DNA of 64,000 nucleotides from Eunapius fragilis (GCA_963681505.1 OY811972.1:1022375-1086374); one strand, 5' to 3'; positions 16,630 to 31,358 are shown, counted from the first letter of the stretch. Program-made: numbers and translations. Notes: generated by a model from the letters alone, not told the origin.

Positions 16630-18668
16630 TTGTAGTCATGTGAGGAGGTTATACCTGTAGTCATGAGAGGAGGTTATTCCTGTAGTCATGTGAGGAGGTT
16701 ATTCCTGTAGTCATGTGAGGAGGTTATTCCTGTAGTCATGTGAGGAGGTTATTTCTGTAGTCATGTGAGGAGGTTATTCCTGTAGTCATGTGAGGAGGTT
16801 ATTCCTGTAGTCATGTGAGGAGGTTATTCCTGTAGTCATGTGAGGAGGTTATTCCTGTAGTCATGTGAGGAGGTTATTCCTGTAGTCATGTGAGGAGGTT
16901 ATTCCTGTAGCCATGTGAGGAGGTTATTCCTGTAGTCATGTGAGTTTCTGTAGTCATGTGAGGAGGTTATTTCTGTAGTCATGTGAGGAGGTTATTCCTG
17001 TAGTCATGTGAGGAGGTTATTCCTGTAGTCATGTGAGGAGGTTATTCCTGTAGTCATGTGAGTTTCTGTAGTCATGTGAGGAGGTTATTTCTGTAGTCAT
17101 GTGAGGAGGTTATTCCTGTAGTCATGTGAAGAGGTTATTCCTGTAGTCATGTGAGGAGGTTATTCCTGTAGTCATGTGAGGAGGTTATTCCTGTAGTCAT
17201 GTGAGGAGGTTATTCCTGTAGTCATGTGAGGAGGTTATTCCTGTAGTCATGTGAAGAGGTTATTCCTGTAGTCATGTGAGGAGGTTATTCCTGTAGTCAT
17301 GTGAGGAGGTTATTCCTGTAGTCATGTGAGGAGGTTATTCCTGTAGTCATGTGAGGAGGTTATTCCTGTAGCCATGTGAGGAGGTTATTCCTGTGGTCAT
17401 GTGAAGAGGTTATTCCTGTAGTCATGTGAGGAGGTTATTCATGTAGTCATGTGAGGAGGTTATTCCTGTGGTCATGTGAAGAGGTTATTCCTGTAGTCAT
17501 GAGAGGAGGTTATTCCTGTAGTCATGTGAGGAGGTTATTCCTGTAGCCATGTGAGGAGGTTATTCCTGTAGTCATGTGAGGAGGTTATTCCTGTAGCCAT
17601 GAGAGGAGGTTATTCCTGTAGTCATGTGAGGAGGTTATTCCTGTAGCCATGTGAGGAGGTTATTCCTGTAGTCATGTGAGGAGGTTATTCCTGTAGCCAT
17701 GTGAGGAGGTTATTTCTGTAGTCATGTGAGGAGGTTATTCCTGTAGCCATGTGAGGAGGTTATTCCTGTAGTCATGTGAGGAGGTTATTCCTGTAGCCAT
17801 GTGAGGAGGTTATTCCTGTAGTCATGTGAGGAGGTTATTCCTGTAGCCATGTGAGGAGGTTATTCCTGTAGTCATGTGAGGAGGTTATTCCTGTAGTCAT
17901 GTGAGGAGGTTATTCCTGTAGTCATGTGAGGAGGTTATTCCTGTAGCCATGTGAGGAGGTTATTCCTGTAGTCATGTGAGGAGGTTATTCCTGTAGTCAT
18001 GTGAGGAGGTTATTCCTGTAGCCATGTGAGGAGGTTATTCCTGTAGTCATGTGAGGAGGTTATTCCTGTAGCCATGTGAGGAGGTTATTTCTGTAGTCAT
18101 GTGAGGAGGTTATTCCTGTAGTCATGTGAGGAGGTTATTCCTGTAGTCATGTGAGGAGGTTATTCCTGTAGTCATGTGAGGAGGTTATTCCTGTAGTCAT
18201 GTGAGGAGGTTATTCCTGTAGCCATGTGAGGAGGTTATTCCTGTGGTCATGTGAGGAGGTTATTCCTGTAGTCATGTGAGGAGGTTATTCCTGTAGTCAT
18301 GTGAGGAGGTTATTCCTGTAGTCATGTGAGGAGGTTATTCCTGTAGTCATGTGAGGAGGTTATTCCTGTAGTCATGTGAGGAGGTTATTCCTGTAGTCAT
18401 GTGAGGAGGTTATTCCTGTAGCCATGTGACGAGGTTATACCTGTAGTCATGTGAGGAGGTCATTCCTGTAGCCATGTGAGGAGGTTATTCCTGTAGTCAT
18501 GTGAGGTTATTCCTGTAGTCATGTGAGGAGGTTATTTCTGTAGTCATGTGAGGAGGTTATTCCTGTAGTCATGTGAGGAGGTTATTCCTGTAGTCATGTG
18601 AGGAGGTTATTCCTGTAGTCATGTGAGGAGGTTATTCCTGTGGTCATGTGAGGAGGTTATTCCTGTAG
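16630..18668. repeat. 2-kb minisatellite of a 25-bp unit
   Basis: About 80 copies of a 25-bp unit starting tgtagtcatgtgaggaggtt and ending attcc. Variants: gccatg for gtcatg, gtgaag for gtgagg, gagagg for gtgagg, and a few shortened copies (about 16940, 17060, 18500). It lies between two convergent genes (chimaerin and CACHD1-like A). It is contiguous, without spacers. Confidence 0.95.
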
Positions 18669-19501
18669 TTTAATCAAAAATTTATGGGGAAGGGGTTAGT
18701 TTTGTATGAAGGATGAAACCACTAGGGGAGACAATTTGAATTCAGGGACACTAAGGCTGTCCCCATGTTTGCACCTGGTTGAGGAGGGTAAGGGTGCCCT
18801 TCATATCAACATTAAGCAAGCCAAGGAGTTACCCAGGATGTTCAAATAGATATGTTGTTATCATGGTATCATGATCACTACTAATACATTCTGAATAACT
18901 GGCCAGCTCATTAATCTGCCCCATTTCTTAAGGTTGTGGTGAGACAGACATGGTTATACCAAGTTATGATGACATTGGGATAAGCACACACTTAATGTCC
19001 ACATGCTGGTATCTTACCTTCAGTGTAACCTTCTTAAAGTTGTGTCGTTTGTTTCGATATGCACAGATTGTATGCAACCGTTAACATCAGGACATAGGGG
19101 GGAGGGGCCACTGTTAATACTAGCACACAGGGGAGTGGAAGGGCACAGGAAGGGGGGGGGGGGCAACAGAAGAGGGGCCACTGTTAATACTAGCTCACAC
19201 TCCACAGCAGTGGTGTGATGTAATCCATCCACTGCTGTGGAGTGGGTCTGGGTACGAGGCTATGTGCCACCCACCTGTGGACTTATGCACCCATCATTCT
19301 AAGTCCATAGCAACTTGCAAACCTTTCCCTAGTGAGGGAGACTCTCTATAGGGCAGATCCTGCACGCTGTGTTGTATGTATTGTAGTTATTTCATTTGTA
19401 CATTAACACTTCCCCCCCCCAGCACTAAACATAAACCTCTAATGCAATATATAAAAAACACACAATACAAATTTAGCAAACAGGAGCAGAAGACAGTTAA
19501 C
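18669..19501. other. 3' flank of CACHD1-like gene A
   Basis: No gene. A perfect 16-bp hairpin stem (cactccacagcagtgg, 19198-19213, with ccactgctgtggagtg, 19229-19244) has a 15-nt loop. A short direct repeat, ggggccactgttaatactag, occurs at about 19104 and 19175. A G run lies near 19154. Confidence 0.6.
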
Positions 19502-20063
19502 TCAAAACCACACCCCTCCAGTGCGCGATGGGTCCATACTTATAATGTCATGTTGGTGTTTATGTAGTATTTCAGTGGGTAGAAAAATCTCACTGGAGGC
19601 AGGCCTAGACGTGCCAACTTCAGACAAGGTGCTCCCTGTGATTGACCCTGAATAGGCCTGGGCACCACCCTCCTCTGGAGTTGTTGACTCGCTCTCCACA
19701 ACGTCCTTCACCTTGAAAAAGGCCCTCCTCCATCTCCATAGCAACATGACACTCACCACGGCAACCACAGTGATCACAACCACTACAGTACAGACTACGG
19801 CGATCCCTTGCCAAGCTGCCAGTTCACTTGACTGTACTGACTGAACTGGTGCTGCGACATTAACAAAAGCACCAGTGGTTGCCATGACAGTAGGCGGGGC
19901 AGTACTGGGGGTGGTAGAAGTGTGGCTATTTGTTGCCGGGGGCAACATTGTGGTGACCGGATGGTCAGAGCAGGAGGACATGCACTTGGACTGGACAGAG
20001 CCATTGGAAGCCACCGTACAGAACTGACAGTCAGCAAAGTAGGTGCAGTTATGATAGTCAGCA
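19502..20063 (-). CDS. Gene A last exon: Cys-rich stalk end, transmembrane helix, cytoplasmic tail
   Basis: Begins SADYHNCTYFADCQFC, matching the CACHD1 juxtamembrane cysteine motif (C-x(n)-DCxxC). A Thr/Pro/Ser-rich stretch follows, then a hydrophobic helix (IAVVCTVVVVITVVAVVSVM) and a basic stop-transfer segment (LLWRWRR). The roughly 80-residue tail ends GGVWF. Paralog B ends GGIWF although the rest of the two tails is unalike, so the terminus is probably a ligand. Confidence 0.9.
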
Positions 20064-23000
20064 CTGAAGTGTGAAAGCAATATGTAAGTATACCAAGAGC
20101 CCCATCACCATGACAATCATCACCATGGCAACCATCATCATGATGACCATAACAACCATCACCTCACCTGAACTGATCACAGTTCTGAATGCTACAGGAG
20201 GGTATGCTGATGCTATTCACCACTGATGATGTAACGAGGACTGTTTCGCTGACATTGGAGACCACAGGACAGACGTGTCCCCTGGGGGTGGTGAGGGGGC
20301 GGAGGAAAGCAATGGGAGTGAACCATACAGGGTAAGACAAAGAGGAAGACATGATGAAAGTGAAAAAAGGAAGAGAAATTTGCTAATCACACTGTGGAGG
20401 GAAGTGCAGGGAAGGTGGAGGGAATGTGGAGGGAAGTGGCTCCAGGGAAGGTGGAGGGAAGGTGGAGGGAAGCTGGAGGGAAGTGGAGGGAAGGTGGAGG
20501 GAAGTGGAGGGGAGGTGGAAGGAATGTGGAGGGAAGGTGGAGGGAAGGTGGAGGGAATGTGGAGGGAAGGTGGAGGGAAGGTGGAGGGAAGGTGGAGGGG
20601 AGGTGGAGGGAAGGTGGAGGGAAGTGGAGGGGAGGTGGAAGGAATGTGGAGGGAAGGTGGAGGGAAGTGGAGGGAAGGTGGAGGGAAGGTGGAGGGAAGG
20701 AATCAAAATGGAAGTTAAGAGAACTCACACTAAATCTTGGAAGGTTTCCTGACATGGGTTGTAGTTATCAGGTGGGATATCATCATAACATGGACATGTG
20801 CAGTCCTGTGGAATACTGCTACATGGCCAATCCTGTTGGGAAGGAGGGAGGGTGTGTGTGTGTGGGGGGGGGGGGTAACAGAGCTTAACAATTGGTGTAC
20901 AGGTTCAAAAATACACAAAGCAAAATGGAGCTCCATACCCTTTGATCCCAACAGCAGACATTTTGCAATACCAATACTAATAGGTACCTGAATTTACTGG
21001 GCTCCTACCACTTATAGATTAGATTACTGGACCCTCCCACCTAGATTACTGGGATTACTGGGCCCCTCCCACCATACCACATTGCAGGAACAAGAGACAC
21101 TGGTTGAACAGAGGGAGAGGAATGTTTTCTTCTGGTCCACAACAATGAGGTAAGCATTAGTGGAGTCAATGGGAGCAATCTGAGGGGATAAGACATGACA
21201 TGATGAACAGATAACTATGTACAGTACAGTGTATATGTATACGCTAAACACATGCACACACACATCTACACACACATGCAAGCACACATCTACACACACA
21301 TGCACACACACATCTACACACATGCAAGCACACATCTACACACACATGCACACACACATCTACACACACATGCATGCCCACATCTACACACACATGCATG
21401 CACACACCTACACACACATGCATGCACACATCTACACACACATGCAAGCACACATCTACACACACATGCACACACACATCTACACACACATGCATGCACA
21501 CATCTACACACACATGCATGCACACATCTACACACACATGCATGCACACATCTACACACACATGCATGCACACATCTACACACACATGCATGCACACATC
21601 TACACACACATGCACACATCTACACACACACACGCATGTACACATTGCTGAGCTCACAGAGTAGAAAACACAGTAGGTAGAATATCCTCCACGAAGAGGT
21701 ACAGAAGATGTAGCAACCTACAGCAGATACAAAGAGGAACACCACATAGAGAATGAACACCTCATAGAGAATGAACACCACAAGAACACCACATAGAGAA
21801 TGAACACCTCATAGAGAATGAACACCTCATAGAGAATGAACACCACAAGAACACCACATAGAGAATGAACACCACATAGAGAATGAACACCTCATAGAGA
21901 ATGAACACCTCATAGAGAATGAACACCTCATAGAGAATGAACACCACATAGAGAATGAACACCTCATAGAGAATGAACACCTCATAGAGAATGAACACCA
22001 CAAGAACACCACATAGAGAATGAACACCACATAGAGAATGAACACCTCATAGAGAATGAATACCACATAGAGAATGAACACCACATAGAGAATGAACACC
22101 TCATAGAGAATGAACACCTCCTAGAGAATGAACACCTCATAGAGAATGAACACCACATAGAGAATGAACAATGAACACCTCATAGAGAATGAACACCTCA
22201 TAGAGAATGAACACCACATAGAGAATGAACACCTCATAGAGAATGAACACCTCATAGAGAATGAACACCTCATAGAGAATGAACACCTCATAGAGAATGA
22301 ACACCTCACAGAGAATGAACACCTCATAGAGAATGAACACCACATAGAGAATGAACACCTCATAGAGAATGAACACCTCATAGAGAATGAAAACCTCATA
22401 GAGAATGAACACCTCATAGAGAATGAACACCACAAGAACACCACATAGAGAATGAACACCACATAGAGAATGAACACCACATAGAGAATGAACACCTCAT
22501 AGAGAATGAACACCTCATAGAGAATGAACACCACATAGAGAATGAACACCTCATAGAGAATGAACACCTCATAGAGAATGAACACCTCATAGAGAATGAA
22601 CACCTCATAGAGAATGAACACCTCATAGAGAATGAACACCTCATAGAGAATGAACACCACATAGAGAATGAACACCTCATAGAGAATGAACACCTCATAG
22701 AGAATGAAAACCTCATAGAGAATGAACACCTCATAGAGAATTGAACACCTCATAGAGAATGAACACCTCATAGAGAATGAACACCTCATAGAGAATGAAC
22801 ACCTCATAGAGAATGAACACCTCATAGAGAATGAACACCTCATAGAGAATGAAAACCTCATAGAGAATGAACACCTCATAGAGAATTGAACACCTCATAG
22901 AGAATGAACACCTCATAGAGAATGAACACCTCATAGAGAATGAACACCTCATAGAGAATGAAAACCTCATAGAGAATGAACACCTCATAGAGAATTGAAC

Positions 23001-26000
23001 ACCTCATAGAGAATGAACACCTCATAGAGAATGAACACCTCATAGAGAATGAACACCTCATAGGGAATGAACACCTCACAGAGAATGAACACCTCACAGA
23101 GAATGAACACCTCATAGAGAATGACCACCTCATAGAGAATGAACACCACATAGAGAATGACCACCTCATAGAGAATGAACATCTCATAGGGAATGAACAC
23201 CTCATAGAGAATGAACACCTCATAGAGAATGAACACCACATAGAGAATGAACACCACATAGAGAATGAAAACCTCATAGAGAATGAACACCTCATAGAGA
23301 ATGAACACCACAAGAACACCACATAGAGAATGAACACCACATAGAGAATGAACACCACATAGAGAATGAACACCTCATAGAGAATGAACACCTCATAGAG
23401 AATGAACACCACATAGAGAATGAACACCTCATAGAGAATGAACACCTCATAGAGAATGAACACCTCATAGAGAATGAACACCTCATAGAGAATGAACACC
23501 TCATAGAGAATGAACACCTCATAGAGAATGAACACCACATAGAGAATGAACACCTCATAGAGAATGAACACCTCATAGAGAATGAAAACCTCATAGAGAA
23601 TGAACACCTCATAGAGAATTGAACACCTCATAGAGAATGAACACCTCATAGAGAATGAACACCTCATAGAGAATGAACACCTCATAGAGAATGAACACCT
23701 CATAGAGAATGAACACCTCATAGAGAATGAAAACCTCATAGAGAATGAACACCTCATAGAGAATTGAACACCTCATAGAGAATGAACACCTCATAGAGAA
23801 TGAACACCTCATAGAGAATGAACACCTCATAGAGAATGAAAACCTCATAGAGAATGAACACCTCATAGAGAATTGAACACCTCATAGAGAATGAACACCT
23901 CATAGAGAATGAACACCTCATAGAGAATGAACACCTCATAGGGAATGAACACCTCACAGAGAATGAACACCTCACAGAGAATGAACACCTCATAGAGAAT
24001 GACCACCTCATAGAGAATGAACACCACATAGAGAATGACCACCTCATAGAGAATGAACATCTCATAGGGAATGAACACCTCATAGAGAATGAACACCTCA
24101 TAGAGAATGAACACCACATAGAGAATGAACACCACATAGAGAATGAACATAGATCTTACCAGGCTTGTTACTTCGTAAGAATACCTTCTCCTGGGCCTCT
24201 TAGTAAAGTTATCATCATACTGGAAGCTGTAGCAGAAGGTTTTCTTCAGATACCCACTGAGGTACATATCTTGACTGAGAAGTGGCTCCTACAAGCATAT
24301 GGCCATGGGATGATAACGATGGAGACAATCTGGCGTGCTACCATTAATAGCCTATCTCACTGAGATAAGGGTACATCACTTACCCTCTCACTGATGTGGA
24401 CATATTGTTCATTTCCAGCTCCATCAAAGCTCTCATGAGCAATAAGGTAGCCATCTTCATCGATGACCAAACATCTGGAAAGGGGCAAAAAGGAACAGAC
24501 AATTACCACTTCATCTAAATACACACACACAATATACCTATAGGAGCTATCCTGACACACATACCTACAGGAGCTGTCCTGACACACATACCTATAGGAA
24601 CTATCCTGACACACATACCTACAGGAGCTATCCTGACACACATACCTATAGGAGCTGTCCTGACACAGAGGTGTATTGTTGTTCACCAAGCGGATGAAAG
24701 AAGGATAGGTGAGGTCCATTCCCATCACTGCAAACACACTGCAGTTGTAGTCATCAGTCCCTGCATTGCAGCTGTAGAGGTGTAAATGTGTAGAGGTGTA
24801 GGTGTAAATGTATGGGTGTAGAGGTGTAGGTGTAAATGTATGGGCGTAGAGGTGTAGGTGTAAATGTATGGGCATAGAGGTGTAGGTGTAAATGTATGGG
24901 TGTAGACGTGTAGGTGTAAATGTATAGGCGTAGAGGTGTAGGTGTAAATGTATGGGCGTAGAGGTGTAGGTGTAAATGTATGGGTGTAGAGGTGTAGGTG
25001 TAAATGTATGGGCGTAGAGGTGTAGATGTAAATGTATGGTGTAGAGGTGTAGGTGTAAATGTATGGGCGTAGAGGTGTAGGTGTAAATGTATGGGTGTAG
25101 AGATGTAGGTGTAAATGTATGGCGTAGAGGTGTAGGTGTAAATGTATGGGCGTAGAGGTGTAGGTGTAAATGTATGGGCGTAGAGGTGTAGGTGTAAATG
25201 TATGGGTGTAGATGTAAATGTATGGGTGTAGAGGTGTAGGTGTAATTGTATGGGCATAGAGGTGTAGGTGTAAATGTATGGGCATAGATAGAGGTGTAGG
25301 TGTAAATGTATGGGTGTAGAGGTGTAGGTGTAAATGTATGGGCATAGAGGTGTAGGTGTAAATGTATGGGTGTAAAAGTGTAGATGTGTAGAGGTGTAAG
25401 TAGGAAGTATACTTTATGGCTAATATAAACCTTGAACAAACCAAAATCTCATTGTATTGTAGAAATGGTAAATATTTTTACTTTCTTGCAATTCTTCAAA
25501 GATTGTCAAATACAATCAATACTGCATTGGTAAAAGATGTATTTGCGGTAAATCGCAAAGCAACTTAAAGTATGTTGGGAAGATCATAGCAACATGTTAA
25601 ACGAAGGGGGTAGTAAGACAGTCTTTTGCACTAAGCATATAAAAAAGTACATTGTACATGTAGATTTGGAAATTGCTAGCTCCACAAGCTTATGAACGAT
25701 AGGTATTTGTCAGACGCATGTTGCGAGAATAGCCAAGTGAATGGACAAAATCTTAAAAAACGTACAGTGTGTTTTCGGTAAAAATGGCAAAACCAATTAG
25801 AGTAAAAACACTGCCATAGAATGTTTATAGTAGCACACACATCATGCTTCAAAAAAAGTTATATTTGTCGTACTTTTTCCATGACAATTAAATTCTCTAC
25901 AGAATGCATTTTTAAGAACCGTATATGTTTATTAGCATCGTGTAACCAAGGGTGTGATTTAAAAAATAGACTGACAAATGGTAAATTTAGCACGATAGAC

Positions 26001-28107
26001 ACGTCAAACAGCAGTAGAGAAATGGATGCCAAAAAACTGCATTTCTATTTATAATGAATTTTTGGTCCTACACGTAGGACTTGGACCTGGAGAATTAAGG
26101 TTAAGGACTCCATCAAGACACCAACAAATAAATTGTGGTAGGTAATAATTCTGCTAAAGCACAGAAAGAAATTACAGTACGTGTGGAGGACCAAGCAGAT
26201 TTAAACATCTTCAATAGAATCAAACCCTCAAAAATCAACCTTTTATTTTTAGCGTATATAAACTTGATTTGTGGCTCGAACTTATCAATACAATAAAGAA
26301 GTATAACGCATTACAGAGAAAAGGTGAGGAACTATTTTAAAAATGCTAAAATCATATCACATATAGGTCTTTGTAGCAATATTGTGCATACTGTACGACT
26401 TTGACACAATGTCTGTATTGATATAGATGTATTACATCAGCGGCAAAAACCACCCATTGCTACGGAAAACACCAACACACTACCTTACCTCTTAGACATT
26501 ATGGCCTGGCTAAAAGTGATGACATTTCTTGTACCCAGGACATCGGGGTGAGGGGTGGACAGAGCCAACAGCCCCAGGTTAGCCACTGCTCTCTTATACC
26601 TGGAGGAGGTAGGGGGAGGGTGGGTGGGAGGGTTCTATATTCATTTTCCAACTCAATGATATCTATTTATGGTCAAAGCAACATTACCGCGTTATGTGTT
26701 CCAAACTCTCCAGCAAACACCAAATGCATCTAACCTACCCACTACCAAAGATGACCAGGAACAACACCTTACCAAGGTTTCTCGGTGATGGCCATGTCCT
26801 TTGATGCCAGCTGTACCCCAGGGTACACCCTCATGACCCCAGTGGGCGTGGCTATGTACCTCCATGCAATGTAGTCTGCAGAGGACTGGTTTGATGTCCA
26901 CAGGGAGTTAACCTTGGCAGTGGCCGCCACAGCCTTCAGTATCCCCGTCTGTTGTCATGGATACAAGACAATGACATCATTACACATACTAAGACTCCTC
27001 CCTCTCTATACACATAACAACGCACTGTTGCATTTCATCACTGCAAGTTCAGTCCTTCCATCACCAATTGATTATCAGCACACCATCACTAACCACCTGC
27101 ACACCATCACTAACCACCTCACACACTGCTCTCAACCATTAATCTCCCCAACATGTGTTAAGCTAAACTAATTCCAGATATCTCTGGGCAAATATTATTC
27201 CTCAAGGAAATTCTGCTTTCCCTTAATATCTGCTACAAGGCACGATAGTGTTTTGTTAAAAAAAAAAATTTTTTTTTTCACAAAACAAAATATGAATGTA
27301 CCACAGCATAGGGGTAGGATATACTCTTTACTTGAGAAATAACACACACACACACACACACACACTAAAATTCTCGGGCTACAGCAGGCAAAGCATGGGC
27401 CAGCAATGCCCGAGCTTTTAACCTTATTAACACAATCGACAGACAGCAATATAGTTCATTTAATGGAGTTGTTGCTAGTTGTTAGCTGCGGAGGACTAGT
27501 AACTTGCTTAAACAGGCAAATGTTGTAATAGCTTAATGGCCCTCATTAGTTTACATTGCACCAGACAGATACAACAAAAAACTTTTTAAAACAACCTACA
27601 ATGACATCATGCCTCATATGTTAGCAGGTCGATTAATTAAAGGGAAGGGGATTGTGCAACAAGCCCAAATGGATGGCTATAAGTAGACACACACTAGCAC
27701 ACATGACACACACACATCACACATGACACACACACATCACACATGACACACACTAGCACACATGACACACACACATCACACAGTTGCAGTACCCTTAGTA
27801 GTTGCTTGGGATCGCTCATCTTCTGCATGGCTGTCTGTATGTACCTCGCTGTCTGCACTGTTTCCTGGGCCAGCAGGTACTCATTTGGCTTCTCAAAGGC
27901 CTTGGGGGATAGATGAACGGTAGAGTAGGCTGGGGAGGAGGAATGGTTTATTTACAGAGTAACAATTTAAGTAGAAAGGGGAAGTCCCTAGTTCCCACCA
28001 CCTCACCCTTATGACCAAGCCACTAGTCCTCCATTTAAGGTTGTATTTATGCTACACACACACACACATGCACACACACATAACACACACACGCATGCAC
28101 GCACACA

Positions 28108-28196
<89 letters not shown>

Positions 28197-31100
28197 TGGT
28201 TGACTCTGCTGTTAAAATGAGAACACATGGAGCCCATATCTGTGCCCAGGAGGTCCAGCCGATGGTACTGGGCTTGAATTGGAATAGTAAAGTTTTTAGC
28301 ATTGAGCTCTCCAAATTCTATGTTGACAGGGTTGACCACACAGAGAAAGAATGGAGTACCACTGATCTGCACAGAGAAAGAGAGGAGAGAGAGAGAGAGA
28401 GAGAGAGAGACTAATGGATGCAAATCTGGGGGAAAACAATAAGATCACAAAGACAAGTCTAATACAGATGACTCTGAGGGACAGTCTAATACAGATGACT
28501 GCTGAGGGACAGTCTAATACAGATGACTGCTGAGGGACAGTCTAATACAGATGACTGCTGAGGGACAGTCTAATACAGATGACTGCTGAGGGACAGTCTA
28601 ATACAGATGACTGCTGAGGGACAGTCTAATACAGATGACTGCTGAGGGACAGTCTAATACAGATGACTGCTGAGGGACAGTCTAATACAGATGACTGCTG
28701 AGGGACAGTCTAATACAGATGACTGCTGAGGGACAGTCTAATACAGATGACTGCTGAGGGACAGTCTAATACAGATGACTGCTGAGGGACAGTCTAATAC
28801 AGATGACTGCTGAGGGACAGTCTAATACAGATGACTGCTGAGGGACAGTCTAATACAGATGACTGCTGAGGGACAGTCTAATACAGATGACTGCTGAGGG
28901 ACAGTCTAATGCAGATGACTGCTGAGGGACAGTCTAATACAGATGACTGCTGAGGGACAGTCTAATACAGATGACTGCTGAGGGACAGTCTAATACAGAT
29001 GACTGCTGAGGGACAGTCTAATACAGATGACTGTTGAGGGACAGTCTAATACAGATGACTGCTGAGGGACAGTCTAATACAGATGACTGCTGAGGGACAG
29101 TCTAATACAGATGACTGCTGAGGGACAGTCTAATACAGATGACTGCTGAGGGACAGTCTAATACAGATGACTGCTGAGGGACAGTCTAATACAGATGACT
29201 GCTGAGGGACAGTCTAATACAAATGACTGCTGAGGGACAGTCTAATACAGATGACTGCTGAGGGACAGTCTAATACAGATGACTGCTGAGGGACAGTCTA
29301 ATACAGATGACTGTTGAGGGACAGTCTAATACAGATGACTGCTGAGGGACAGTCTAATACAGATGACTGCTGAGGGACAGTCTAATACAGATGACTGCTG
29401 AGGGACAGTCTAATACAGATGACTGCTGAGGGACAGTCTAATACAGATGACTGCTGAGGGACAGTCTAATACAGATGACTGCTGAGGGACAGTCTAATAC
29501 AGATGACTGCTGAGGGACAGTCTAATACAAATGACTGCTGAGGGACAGTCTAATACAGATGACTGCTGAGGGACAGTCTAATACAGATGACTGCTGAGGG
29601 ACAGTCTAATACAGATGACTGCTGAGGGACAGTCTAATACAGATGACTGCTGAGGGACAGTCTAATACAGATGACTGCTGAGGGACAGTCTAATACAGAT
29701 GACTCTGAGGGACAGTCTAATACAGATGACTCTGAGGGACAGTCTAATACAGATGACTGCTGAGGGACAGTCTAATACAGATGACTGCTGAGGGACAGTC
29801 TAATACAGATGACTGCTGAGGGACAGTCTAATACAGATGACTCTGAGGGACAGTCTAATACAGATGACTGCTGAGGGACAGTCTAATACAGATGACTGCT
29901 GAGGGACAGTCTAATACAGATGACTGCTGAGGGACAGTCTAATACAGATGACTGCTGAGGGACAGTCTAATACAGATGACTGCTGAGGGACAGTCTAATA
30001 CAGATGACTCTGAGGGACAGTCTAATACAGATGACTCTGAGGGACAGTCTAATACAGATGACTGCTGAGGGACAGTCTAATACAGATGACTGCTGAGGGA
30101 CAGTCTAATACAGATGACTGCTGAGGGACAGTCTAATACAGATGACTCTGAGGGACAGTCTAATACAGATGACTGCTGAGGGACAGTCTAATACAGATGA
30201 CTGCTGAAGGACAGTCTAATACAGATGACTGCTGAGGGACAGTCTAATACAGATGACTGCTGAGGGACAGTCTAATACAGATGACTCCGAGGGACAGTCT
30301 CACATGGAATATTTTTTAAATTGCCAAGCATAGAGAGGAAGGGAGGGGTTGGGGAGGAGGAAGGGAGGGGTTGGGGAGGAGGAAGGAAGGGGTTGCGGAG
30401 GAGGAAGGGAGGGGTTGGGGAGGAGGAAGGGAGGGGTTGGGGAGGAGGAAGGGAGGGGTTGGGGAGGAGGAAGGGAGGGGTTGGGGAGGAGGAAGGGAGG
30501 GGTTGGGGAGGAGGAAGGGAGGGGTTGGGGAGGAGGAAGGGAGGGGTTGGGGAGGAGGAAGGGAGGGGTTGGGGAGGAGGAAGGGAGGGGTTGGGGAGGA
30601 GGAAGGGAGGGGTTGGGGAGGAGGAAGGGAGGGGTTGGGGAGGAGGAAGGGAGGGGTTGGGGAGGAGGAAGGGAGGGGTTGGGGAGGAGGAAGGGAGGGG
30701 TTGGGGAGGAGGAAGGGAGGGGTTGGGGAGGAGGAAGGGAGGGGTTGGAGGGGGTTGGATGGGAGGAGGAAGGGAGGGGGAGGAGGAAGGGAGGGGGAGG
30801 AGGAAGGGAGGGGGAGGAGGAAGGGAGGGGGAGGAGAAAGGGAGGGGGGAGGAAGGGAGGGGAGGAGGAAGGGAGGGGAGGAGGAAGGGAGGGGGAGGAG
30901 GAAGGGAGGGGGAGGAGGTTGGAGGAGGGCATACATGTACTTAAATGTGTGACAGTACATTTCCTTACCGGAAGCCAGCAATACTCGCTGATTGCTTGCA
31001 CAACTTGAGCCCCCTGGTACAGGGTATTCCCCTTGGGCAGGATGTAGGAGGAGTTTAGACGTTTGCAACCTTCATTACCTCTGCGTGATAAGGCAGGGGG

Positions 31101-31358
31101 GGAGGAGCAGATGTATGTCATGGAATGATGATAAACAGAACACACACGGGTTCTTATTTCAAATGGATGTGGCTCTTTGTAGAATACTGTAACTAGAAAA
31201 CTATAACAAAGGTGACATTGCTAACCTGATCATTGAATCACGGACTTCCAAAAATGAATCAGCATGTTCCAACATTTGAATATTTAAGAACACTGATGCA
31301 GAAATATTGGAAGGTTTTGGAAGTAGAGGGTGGAAGAGTACTAGACCTGAGGGGAGGT

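Noticed and set aside
21762-24267. Long open frames of repeating MRCSFS / ILYEVF / NEHLIE residues on both strands
   Set aside because: They arise because the 18-bp unit is a multiple of three; they have no starts, no flanking gene structure, and lie in intron 19 of a clear gene.
30316-31145. Frames of 190-280 residues rich in Pro/Ser/Leu or Gly/Arg/Glu
   Set aside because: Both-strand products of the 22-bp array; only exon 12 (31080-30969) is coding.
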